Shown: positions 1 through 8,475 of the stretch, one piece after another
Position numbering within the stretch: the stretch's first letter is position 1
Layout: each line of letters opens with the position of its first letter
Source: Spirogloea muscicola
Lineage: Eukaryota; Streptophyta; Zygnematophyceae; Spirogloeales; Spirogloeaceae
Assembly: GCA_009602725.1 (NCBI GenBank)
Contig: WELB01000001.1
Span: 711,975 to 729,226, forward strand
Length of the DNA stretch: 17,252 bases
Direction of reading: 5' to 3'
Translations under genes and position numbers: made by a program
Notes under the pieces: generated by a model
What the model was told of the DNA's origin: nothing
Databases searched by the model: none
What the model saw: the letters and a program-made list of their open reading frames with translations, nothing else

Positions 1-70
1 TGGGTCCTCGCTTCCATACCCTACTCGAGAACATAGCGAGTCTGGGATATGCACGACGCGAGGATATGCT

Positions 71-147
71 CCCAGCCCAGATGGGTATGCCGGCAGCATA
101 TCTGTCATTTCTGCGACGTCGAGTGTCAACCTGTCTGCAACGAGCTC
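71..147 (+). repeat. Left arm of diverged coding-like inverted repeat
   Basis: Positions 71-147 (+) match the reverse complement of 371-447 at 58 of 77 bases by my hand count, without gaps. Translations in the shared frame include GMPAAYLSFLRRRVSTCLQRA here and GLPAAYLSFLRRRVSACLQRA from the other arm. Most differences are synonymous or conservative, as expected if the segment was once protein-coding and the two copies diverged under constraint before decay. Confidence 0.7.
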
Positions 148-370
148 AGGCGTATGCTCTGCATCAGAAAGCTGGTCGAGCCTTAGCTGCTGGCACAAGA
201 GCTAGTCAATTGCCGTCCGGTATTCGAGCGTCAGCTAGCGACCTCTATGTGCTGACTCGTGGTTACTGAGCGGGTCAGCTTAGCAGCAGGTGACGTACAT
301 TTGTCCAATGTGCTTGCCTTTGTACTTGGCCACACATGGCCTCCCCATCTCTTAATATACACGCATTTTC

Positions 371-447
371 GAGCTCGCTGCAAACAGGCCGAAACTCGAC
401 GTCGCAAGAACGACAAATATGCAGCTGGCAAGCCCAATTCAGCCGGA
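371..447 (-). repeat. Right arm of diverged coding-like inverted repeat
   Basis: This is the minus-strand partner of 71-147, in opposite orientation and separated by 223 bases. Its reading frame continues for about 20 residues past the arm, with a second short similarity (TKAS-TL here, TRAS-QL in the left copy) at the same distance. It therefore looks like a second element copy inserted in reverse rather than a short terminal inverted repeat. It lies inside the stretch that interrupts copy 1 of the family. Confidence 0.65.
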
Positions 448-720
448 AACACATCTGCACGTCGTGTGTAGCCTAGATTGGCAAAAGATTGGCAAGAAGG
501 AAATGCTCGCCCATGGAAAAGAGGGCTGACAAAGCCAGCTCAAAAGGAATGGACATTATACAAACCAAGAAGGGTGCCGAAAAGAACAACCAAGAGGACC
601 AAACGACAAGGTGCTCAATGGCGGCTTACCGTTGGTAGCTGGCAATGTCATCTTAGGTACATTAGATTAGGTCTCCGTATTATGTAGCCTTGGTTAGTCT
701 GCACTCGACTCTGCCTGAAC
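448..720. other. Interrupting sequence with no recognised gene
   Basis: These bases separate the inverted arm from the third block of the repeat. There is a short open frame on + at 478-687 rich in Lys, Arg and Thr, with no recognisable motif. I see no RNA gene or promoter here; it is most simply read as part of the decayed repeat cluster upstream of FIS1. Confidence 0.4.
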
Positions 721-789
721 AATGTATTGGCTTGAATTGGCCTCCCTTTCAATTCATGCGCCCCGCGCGCCTTCTCTCTTCCCACGAGG

Positions 790-881
790 CCTCTTGCTTG
801 AAGGCAGGCCGCCTCCGCCGCCGCCGCCACCCGACTGCCGACGCCGCCGTGAGCGTGCACGGCGACAGAAGCCCCGCCGCC
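790..881 (+). promoter_or_regulatory. GC-rich leader of FIS1 with CCG-rich tract
   Basis: The bases between the upstream repeat and the FIS1 start include a run of ccgccgcc near 811-828 and further GCC-rich sequence up to the ATG. This is probably 5' UTR and core promoter. No TATA box or other defined element was seen. The nearness of the repeat leaves under 100 bases of unique sequence before the start. Confidence 0.35.
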
Positions 882-2405
882 ATGTCCTACCTCGCGCAGC
901 TCGGCTCGCTCTTCGGCGGCGGCGACACGCTGCCGTGGACGGACGAGGGCACGATTGCGGTGCGCACAACAAGAGCGCCGATGCCTTGTGCAGAGTCCTC
1001 CGGCGGCAAGGGCTCTGCCGTTAGCTTGCGCAGTTGTGTAGTGGGGATGGACAGCCTGGTGGAGCCGGCAAGAGGGCAGCAGGGAGGCAGCCTGCCCAGG
1101 CAGCAGCTGTGCAGGCCTTGCTCAGTGGAAGCTTCGCGGCAGGAAGGTCCTGCACGAGCAAGCACTGCAGTCCTTGCCAGCAATTCACGTCAGTGCAGCG
1201 TTTACAACATGGGGTCCGCGCGTTGGGAGCTAAGGGCCACAGGCCACGGGCTCTCATCCGTCTCCGACTTCACTTTGCAGCACTGTGAGCGGGACGCATT
1301 AGGTGGTGACAGCGACGCGCCCACCAGGCCGGAGACGCGCACGGAGTCCATCATGCGCCTTGCCTGGGCGCTCGTCCACTCCCGGCGGCCCGCCGACGTC
1401 CAGCGCGGCGTGGCCATGCTTGAAGGTGCTCCCAGCAAGGCCTTGCCCGTGTTCTACTTGCTATTTCTCAACGTAGCTTGCGTCTGGATTCGGTAGAGCG
1501 CCAGAGACATCTTTCCCTCCGTCGCAACTCTTGCAGTCCTTTTGGGTTCCCTCTCCCTGCTTCAGTGCATTCGCACATGCAGCTATGACTGCTGACAGAG
1601 ATGCCCAGGCTCTCCGCAATCTTCGCTTCAAGCCTTTCATATTGACACATGCATGCGTGCTCACTAGCACAGAGAAGTTGAGGGATAAGCTCTCCCGCGA
1701 GCAGCAAAGGGAGGTGCTCTACCTCCTTGCTGTGGGCTACTTCCGCTCCAGCGACTATACCCGCTCCCGACGCTTTGTGGACAAAGCATTGCAGGTACCA
1801 CGTCTCTTACAGAGCTTGCGTAGCTGCCACACCACGACCAGGACAGAGTATACTTTCACTCAATTCTGCTAGGCTCCTCGAAGCTCTGAAATCATTTTAA
1901 ATATGATGATTAAGGTTCAGACTTTGACAGTGGCTTTGCTTCTTGACAAACTCATGTCTGTCATGTGCATAATAGTGTCCTTGTGGAGTATGGTATAGTC
2001 TTGCAAGCTTTATAATTCTCAGCACTCAAGATAGCAGCTATGTCCACACCCTATTGTTGCTTCACTGAGATTGCAGTGGTGCTGGATGGCAGGTGCAACC
2101 TAACTTCCGACAAGCTGAGTCATTAAAGAAGATGGTGGAAGACAAGATTGCAGCAGGTAAAAGCATGTCCAAGAATACCACATGAAGCTGTCAATTGCTC
2201 CTGTGAGAGAAGTAGGCTACTTGCGGTTGCTAAGGGCCACGTCACTCCGCAAGGACCTTCAGCAAGGAAGCTCTTACCATCTTCCACTGATGGGGTTTGA
2301 CTCGTTTGAGATGCAGATGGCATGATTGGGATTGGGCTGGCCGCCACAGCAGTAGCTCTGGTTGGAGCGGGAGTAGCTGCTCTTGCCACCTCTCGTAGGA
2401 GGTGA
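882..2405 (+). CDS. FIS1: FIS1, mitochondrial/peroxisomal fission 1 protein (5 exons)
   Basis: Exons 882-959, 1281-1425, 1673-1794, 2093-2156 and 2317-2405 give 165 residues, the usual FIS1 length. FIS1 is a tail-anchored outer-membrane adaptor linked to the dynamin-related fission machinery of mitochondria and peroxisomes. Visible features: a TPR-like helical core beginning at HCERD (about residue 27), the family signature ESIMRLAWALVHS, then QRGVAMLE, LYLLAVGYFRS and the SR-x(2)-VDKAL helix. LKKMVEDKIAA-DG leads into a hydrophobic tail (about residues 139-158) with a basic end, SRRR, which is the tail anchor. The start at 882 follows gccgcc and gives a short N-terminal arm; upstream in-frame ATGs would add repeat-derived sequence and were rejected. 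All four introns are GT-AG. Intron 1 (960-1280, donor gtgcgc) is 321 bases and stop-free in frame. Identification is by family recognition; exon edges are inferred from phase and conserved blocks. Confidence 0.94.
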
Positions 2406-3467
2406 TGGACCTCAGTCTTGCATACTTGTAGAAGGGCTTATTTCAATGAGCTTCTCTATTTTGTGTATCAAAATGTACAGAAAAAGAGGCCAACAAATCG
2501 TTGGTGGCTAGGTGCAACCTCGTCCAAAGCCCCTCCTTATGTGCGTTGGTGAAGCATAGATGATTGGAGAGCTGGAATCCTGTGTGTTTGAGTTGCGTCA
2601 AGTCTTTGAGCAATATAAAGGGGCCAAGTGCGCTGCCCGGCAATCAAGGCTAGGAATAGAGCAAGTGGGATCCAAAGCTTGAGTTGGAAATTAGATAATT
2701 GCACAGCCAGACGATGGCCATCATTGCAACATTCTCGTGCTGCAGGGTGCTGTAAGTGCTTGAGAATGCTTGCACGCCTCAATATAATGAGTGGAGGCTG
2801 CTTGCAGTTGACGAGCTTTAGTGCTGGCAGGCTATTTTCTGCTTGCTTGATTGTGCTCAAATGCTCTCGCTTGGCAACGATGTCAGACATCAACCTTCAT
2901 GGTAACAGATACCATCGTGCAGTCACGGTCACTATACGAGCTCGGTATGCAATGTGCTTGCCTCCACAGTGAGGCCTGGAACTAGATTGTCAATTCTGGA
3001 ATGAAGCACAGTTGAAATAGGCAAAGCCTACTGAAACATTAGGCAAACGGGCATTCTTGGCAGCATTTGCGCCCTCGCTCCATCTGTGGCTTGCAAAAGC
3101 TGGAAGCTGTTGGGATGCTGGCCTCAATGACCTCCATGATACCTTCCCAGCACCCACAGCCTGCAGCAAGGTTTGTCCCCATAGCCATAATCTCGCCTGG
3201 TGCGCTCCGCGCGGCCTGCCTGCCCGCAAGCTGTGGCCAGCCCCGGGCGCCAGAAGCGCGGCACCAGCTCAAGGCGCCGATGTGCGGTTTGGCGAAGGGA
3301 CGCCGCCGACAATGCCCACTGTGCGAGGCTTGACCTCGTGCTAGAAGGACTGGTTGCGATGGAGGCGCGCCCAGAGACGGCGGGCGCACCCACTTGCGCT
3401 TGCTGCGGGGGTCCTCCGTCGTGACGGCGGCCTTAGCGACGGGGAGGGCGGAGCCGGTGGAGCCGCC
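2406..3467. other. Intergenic stretch between FIS1 and RPC6, no gene supported
   Basis: The first part (to about 2990) is AT-richer and would contain the FIS1 3' UTR; a TGTAA word at 2751-2755 is a possible but distant polyadenylation signal. From about 3050 the GC content rises towards RPC6. Several open frames of 60-160 codons exist on both strands at 2537-3524, but they overlap one another and none shows a family motif. The RPC6 promoter and 5' UTR must lie towards the right end. Confidence 0.5.
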
Positions 3468-6400
3468 ATGGGCAGCCCTGCAGCAGGCGCCGAGCAGTCC
3501 ATCCTCCTGCTCTGCCGGCAGCACCCCGAGGTGCTAAACCCGGTTTCCCCAAGCCCTTGCAACCCAATCCCCGCTTTGGAGAGACCGGAAGAGATAGCCT
3601 CGCCTGTTGGCACGGAGGAATGCAGTGCGTCACGCCAACATCTGACCTTCCGTGCTGCAAAACCAAGAGTTTTGGGTTGTGTAAGTCACTGAGACATTGC
3701 CGCGTGCTGTGCTGCGTTCGGCTGCAGGGGCTGGCGGCGAAGGTGCTGGAGGACGAGCTGCGAGCGTACTCGCTGCAGGAGCAGGCGCAGGCTATCAATG
3801 CCCTCCTTCAAAAGGTAGAGTTCCGCTGAGCCCCTGGGTGCCTGCAATCCAGAAATTTCAAGGGTTTAAGGGCTTAGGTTTAAGGGTAAGTGAACCCTAA
3901 ATCCTAAACCCTCAAGCCAAGAGGCCAGAACACATAAATCTCCTCCCTGAAGAATGCTCAAGCCGATGTTTGCCAACTTCCATAGCTCTGTGCTGAAGAA
4001 GATTTGAAGCAATCTTGGAGCAAGCCTAGTAGCTGCCCAGCTTGTTCTTGTTCACTGGCCGCTGCTTGAACAGTGGCTACTCCTTGGGGAGTTGTCAGCT
4101 AGGCCCCTTCAGCGCCAGCAGCGCTCTTGGCTGGTAGCTGGCAGCTACTATCAATGTCCTGAGCCGGGTCGACAAGTCATGATCCTCAGTATCCGAACCC
4201 CACGGCTATACGTAGCTGCTTGTTGGGGGAACACTGTATTCGATGAGCTGTCCTTGAGCTGCACACACTGTGCATTGGCCTTGTATGGCAACTCTTTGAC
4301 TCTTTCGCGCTGGTTTGCGGTGCTGCAGCGGCTGGTGCAACTATTTACCAAGGGCGATACCCTGGTGTACAAGGAATTGGACCAGGAAGAAGCCGTGAAG
4401 TAAGGCAGATGGGGCGTTTTCAGAGCCGATTCTTCATATCTTCAATTGTCATCTGGCCGAATCTGACCCGCTCCAAGGAGAAGCTTAGTCTGAGTGTCAT
4501 CTACACGAGTTCTGCCAATAGCTCCAAATCCAGACTGGTGATATATGACTGTAACCATAGTCTGACAGGGTGGAGGCAGAGGTGCTGCTGCCTATCATGA
4601 GAGCCTTTGGCAGCTTCAGCATGCTCCTGAGCAATTGCAGGTTCAAGGGCTTGAGCTCGGAGGATATGCTGGTGTACCAGATCATCCAGCAGGCCGGGAA
4701 TATGGGTATGTGGGATTACTTGCTTATCAGGCCGCCCTTCAATACAATCACAGCAAGTGGTTTGCTTTATCAGTACATCAACCGGTAGTGATGTTTTATC
4801 AGCATCGATGTCAAGCTTCTCTTTAGATACTTGTCAGCTAGCGTGTTGCTTGAAAATAGGGGTCATTGTTCGTACAAGTCCTTGCAGCACAAGCAGGTAC
4901 CTGAATGTGCGTCCTGGTTGTTGGATCTTCCACCTGTATAATGACTTGTGGTTGCTGCTTGACTTGCTATCTATTAGGCATTTGGACCAGGGACATGAAG
5001 TTGAGGAGTAACCTGCAACAGCCTCAGATCACAAAGATCCTGAAGACGTTGGAGGGACGACACCTCATCAAGGCTGTCAAATCCGTCGCAGTAAGTTATG
5101 AATTCTCCAGCTATATAGCTCAAAACAATAGCTAGAGCATCCAGGACCGGGTACATCTACCTGCTAGGGATCTGGTATCTGACATTTTCCCCAGGGGTGG
5201 CCTGCAAGATCAGCAGAATGATCAGAATGATGGTGCCTGCATCGGACTTTCTCTGATGCATTACATGCAACATCCACTCTAGGGATGCCTAGAGCAGTGA
5301 CACTGTTAATGACTTGCACAGAAATGTAAGTGGGAGTATTTGTTTATCTGGTGACAGAGCAAGAACCGGAAGGTGTACATGCTGATTGAGCTGGAGCCAT
5401 CCAGGGAGATCACAGGGGGGGCTTGGTACACGGAGCATGAATTTGATGCTGAATTTATTGCTGTTCTGAGGCAGCAGTGCTTGCAGTACATCCTCCACAA
5501 GGTCACCCACTCTAAACGTGCTACTTTGGTGACGCGTAATCTGCAATTTGAGCACAGTATATGAGGTGCTTTGGATTTGCTTGATCTCTTTGGTAACTAG
5601 GAACATCCTTTTCTGGCCTTCATGCTCAAATGCCACATTGCCTTGATGAGTTGCAGGGTGCTGTGACGCTCGAGGACGTCGCCGAGGCTGTGCGGCTGTC
5701 AGGGGTGACTAGGGAAGAGCTCCGTCTGGAAGACTACCAGCAGGTCCGTAAACAATATAGTGCAGAGCAGAAATTAGGAGATCAACTAAGGCCTGTCGCA
5801 TGGCAAAACAAGGTGAACAACTTCAGGCACATGGAGATGGCACCAGCGGCCACTCCTGTTCTTCACTCTCGACGTATGGACAGTGGGCATGGAGTGGTCG
5901 CAACTTGGTGGCAATGGCAGTTTCAGATCGCCTTGCTTTACAAAATTGTCTGCTGCATGCAGCAACGGCGAGCTGTCCCCGGTCATTGAGCTCCTATGTG
6001 CCTGTGCAGTGCAGATAGTGAACACGCTTGTCTACGACGGCGAGGTTGAAGTGGTGATGAGCAGTGGGCGAGACCCACCATTTCCCCTGGTGAGCTGCCA
6101 GGACAGTAACCGTCAAGCACCTGGTGTGAGCCAAAATTAGGATCCCATGCTGATTCTTGACCCAGATTCTATGACTCAGACAAGAAGATTGATTGCTGAG
6201 CGTTTGTTGCTCAGGGATTGGTCAGGGATTGTGCTGGACCAAGGTCTGCTAATGGCACCCACTCATCTTGTCGGCATGGGGTGCCTGAGACGCGTGCTTT
6301 CTCTGGTCCTGGATCCTTTTCTCTGCAGGGGACTCTGTATTACAAGCCATCAACATCCCGTGTCCCTGATTCGACTCCTTTCACCAGCATCCCTTGTGGT

Positions 6401-6628
6401 GTCTGCCCCGTATTGTCGATGAGCCTCCTACCCACATCCATAACTGCAACTTGGGGCGGCATGCCTGCTGCACTTTTTGGTAGTGATGTATGGTACTGCC
6501 AGGGGACCTGTGCATACCTATTCCCTGACCATCCACGCTTGGGCGCGCAGGTCCTGCGCGATTGCAGTGATGACGGGCTTGTATCACCAAAGACATGCAT
6601 ATACTTCAAAGAGTGGCTCCAATTTTGA
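3468..6628 (+). CDS. RPC6: RNA polymerase III subunit RPC6 (POLR3F / Rpc34), 10 exons
   Basis: Exons 3468-3530, 3728-3814, 4329-4399, 4641-4705, 4978-5090, 5358-5501, 5657-5743, 6015-6089, 6329-6409 and 6551-6628 join in phase to 287 residues; animal and yeast members have about 316. RPC6 belongs to the Pol III RPC3-RPC6-RPC7 initiation subcomplex, working with TFIIIB on tRNA and 5S genes. A first winged helix spans about residues 8-70 (AINALLQK). A second covers about 82-140 (LVYQIIQQAGNMGIWTRD, KILKTLEG, LIKAVKSVA). VYMLIELEPS and ITGGAWYTE-EF follow, then VNTLVYDG-VE. The C-terminal CGVCP-x(4)-C-x(10)-C motif (Cys258, 261, 267, 278) precedes the ending IYFKEWLQF and matches the 4Fe-4S site described for the human protein. 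The start at 3468 (gccgccATGG) was preferred to an in-frame ATG at 3354 because it leaves the usual short N-terminus. Intron 9 splits the cysteine motif. The gene is tail-to-tail with eL38. Confidence 0.94.
3855..3914. repeat. Telomere-like inverted repeat inside RPC6 intron 2
   Basis: The intron carries agggtttaag, ttaggtttaaggg, then aaccctaaatcctaaaccct. The left half is rich in TTTAGGG-like words and the right half in CCCTAAA-like words, so the two can pair imperfectly. It could be a degenerate interstitial telomeric insertion or a telo-box cluster. The host intron (3815-4328, 514 bases) is the longest in the window; the rest of it shows no recognisable feature. Confidence 0.6.
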
Positions 6629-6901
6629 GCTATCTTAGCTTGAACATCAACTCTCCTGCTTGTTACGAATTGATTGTTGCCCCAATGTTCCCAAAATGCT
6701 CTAGCACCACTCCTCGCTGCTTGCCATGCTGAAGCGCAGAGAGTAGAGTTGCAAACTGGGGGGGGCAAATCCCTTTTGACAATGAGCAGGCTATGCTGCT
6801 GTCATGTCAGGCTTTCACCTCCATGCGGCACCTTCGTGGGGCAAGTGGGACAGAGGTGCAGAGAAAAAGGTGAGGCTCAGGAGGGAGGGCCATGAGCAGT
6901 C
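6629..6901. terminator. Convergent 3' region of RPC6 and eL38
   Basis: Only 273 bases separate the two convergent stop codons, so the 3' UTRs must share this space or overlap. It contains a run of eight G at about 6758-6765. I found no clear TGTAA polyadenylation word on either strand here. No separate gene is supported. Confidence 0.4.
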
Positions 6902-7855
6902 CTAAATGTCGTGCACTTGCAAACCTGCAGGCAAAGTGGCAGGTACAGGGAGGGAGAGGGAGAGGGAGAGGGAGGGGAAGGGGGGCCCGGGGATGTTAAA
7001 CGTGATGTCTGTGCAGACATTGACAATAAGACTATCGCTGGTGCTGGCACTGGCGCTGATGCAGCAAAAGAACCTATGCCCAATTGCCTGGTCAGCGTCA
7101 CGACAATGGTTAGAGCATCGACAACGACACACATTTGGGGCCATGCTCAAACAGCGCCGCCATGCTGCTGGAGAGGTCAAGAATAAGTTGCAGGCTGTGA
7201 ACCTGGCGGCAAAGACTGCTTAAGCTTGTCGGCCTTGTCGGAGTCGGTGACGCAGAGGGTATAGAGGTACTTGCTGCACCGCACCTTGAACTTCACCACA
7301 TTGCCCGTCTTCTTGATTTTCACAGCTGCCACACACGACATAAGCACACCTCAGCATGGCTCAACACCAGTGAGATTGCAGGCAACTGGGGGTGGACGCT
7401 CCTGGAAACGAGAGTAGCTGCACGTCTCGTGGGGAGCTCAGGAGCGCTGGCGCCGCTAAAAGCACGCAGCACTTCATGCAGCCTGCAGCTTCCATCTTGG
7501 CCAAGCGCTCCAACTAAGCGGTCGATGGGCCAGCAGCTAAGAGAAGGCCGTCTCTAGGCTCCGCTAGTGGCGAACACACAAACAGTGGTGAGGGCGGCTG
7601 CTCATGGCGAGAGGACGTTTCAGCAGCCAGTGGCAGGCGGAACGCGGCAGTAGGCCCGGTCCTGTTGCTGCCGAGACACATGTCTGCCGAATGCAATGGC
7701 TGCAGGCCTGGCTTACGGGCAAGAGGTGGGGAGCAGCCCACATGGTTCATAGAGGGGTTTAAAAGGGGGAGGGGGGGCTAGCGAGGTAACCCACATCGCG
7801 CATCCTTGCGCCGGGCGGTGAGCAAGAAGTCCTTGATCTCGTTGATCTGGTGCGG
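6902..7855 (-). CDS. RPL38: 60S ribosomal protein eL38 (start exon not located)
   Basis: On the minus strand, exons 7855-7795, 7325-7203 and 6924-6902 join in phase to 68 codons plus stop. With an initiator Met this gives 69 residues, the canonical eL38 length. eL38 is a small structural protein of the cytosolic 60S subunit. Conserved blocks are clear: [20 protein letters not shown], then [22 protein letters not shown] and [13 protein letters not shown], ending GLQVHDI. The acceptor tgcag at 7856-7860 lies directly before the codon expected to be residue 2, implying that the ATG is alone or nearly alone in an upstream exon, a common arrangement in ribosomal protein genes. I could not find a convincing ATG-GT donor in the GC-rich stretch to 8475, so the 5' end is open. 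Introns: 6925-7202, and 7326-7794 (469 bases, no other feature seen). The last exon is only 23 nt including the stop. Confidence 0.92.
6944..6994 (-). repeat. Pyrimidine repeat (CTCCCT-type) in eL38 intron 3
   Basis: On + this is a purine tract of agggag/gggaga units running into ggggaaggggggcccgggg. On the eL38 sense strand it becomes a long C/T tract that ends about 20 bases before the acceptor of the 23-nt last exon. Position and composition suggest it serves as an extended polypyrimidine tract. It is also a low-complexity sequence able to change length. Confidence 0.6.
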
Positions 7856-8475
7856 CTGCACGCCCGCGCCGCCGCGGCCGCCGCCACGCTACCGTCGTGA
7901 GGCTCAAGCGACGGCGGTGCCGGCGCGGCCTCGCGAGCCCGCGCTCAGCGAGGGCCGGCTCCACAGGCCACGCCGGCGCAGGCGCCGCAGCGACACCGGC
8001 GGGCAGNGCTTGGCGCGGTGGTCGGGAGGGAGGACGACGGCAGCAGCGGAGGGCTTTGGGAGGGGGCAGGGGTTTGGGGTTTAAGGGGGGCCCGCCGGCC
8101 GACGACTGCCGTTCGATGCGAGGCGACAGCCGGCGGCCCTGCGCCGTGCGATGCGCCCAGGAGGCACTTTTTGGTACCTCCCGCAACGTTTTCTTAAGCC
8201 CTAACGCTAAACTGGCCTCCCTCCATCCGGGCCCGCCATTGCCGCGCCGCAGCTCGCCGCCGTCGCCTCCGTGCGGCAGCGCTCGGAGCCGCCGCCGCTC
8301 GCTGCCGCCGCCGCCGCTCCACTGCAGCGCCTTCCAAGCGAGCTTACGTCGGGGCTCGTCGCCCCGACTCGGTGGCGGCGGGCCATTCGGCGTGGCGACA
8401 CGGGCGTGGGCCGTTGCTCGGAGCGGGACGCTCGGGAGGGCCCGTGCGCCGGCTCGATAGCTCTCGGTCGCGGCC
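7856..8475. promoter_or_regulatory. Divergent GC-rich spacer between eL38 and DHX37
   Basis: These 620 bases must hold the missing first exon and promoter of eL38 (-) and the promoter and leader of DHX37 (+), so a bidirectional promoter is likely. The stretch is extremely GC-rich with CGG/CCG words, which explains several long overlapping open frames on both strands (including a 319-codon one on minus at 7713-8672) that show no family similarity. It includes loose telo-box-like words: caggggtttggggtttaag around 8057-8075 and gccctaacgctaaac at 8198-8212. One base at 8007 is an N. Confidence 0.55.
8007..8007. other. Ambiguous base (N)
   Basis: This is the only unresolved base in the window. 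It lies in the GC-rich spacer upstream of eL38, in the presumed first intron, where assemblies often have trouble. Extra bases could have been lost here, including part of the eL38 first exon. Confidence 0.95.

Larger units (their letters stand above)
71..785 (+). repeat. Dispersed repeat family, copy 1 (decayed, interrupted)
   Basis: This stretch matches 16330-16605 in pieces and in the same orientation. A segment at about 130-190 translates as LQRAQAYALHQKAGRAL; its partner near 16368 reads LQRSRALATHQRAGRAL. A segment at 237-266 reads SDLYVLTRGY before a TGA; its partner at 16468-16500 reads SDMYVLTRAY. A third block at about 722-780 (shared words ggcctccctttc and ccgcgcgcc) matches about 16540-16603. 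In copy 1 the second and third blocks are separated by roughly 415 extra bases (about 307-721), which include the inverted segment at 371-447. Similarity that survives better in protein than in DNA suggests an old coding element, perhaps the 3' end of a transposon ORF. I recognise no transposase, reverse transcriptase or integrase motif, so the family is unassigned. Confidence 0.6.

Noticed and set aside
690-1496. 268-codon + frame at the left of the window as one protein
   Set aside because: It is repeat-derived 5' flank, FIS1 exon 1, the stop-free intron 1 and exon 2 read together. The FIS1 blocks and splice sites explain it.
2443-2972. Small frames on both strands after FIS1
   Set aside because: They are short, overlapping, without motifs, and sit in AT-richer DNA that fits 3' UTR and intergenic sequence.
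3039-3524. 161-codon minus frame upstream of RPC6
   Set aside because: It overlaps RPC6 exon 1 in antisense, has no recognisable motif, and competes with several other overlapping frames of similar quality.
5091-5357. RPC6 intron 5 as another possible in-frame retained intron (267 bases, multiple of three)
   Set aside because: It contains an in-frame TAG soon after the donor, so retention would truncate the protein.
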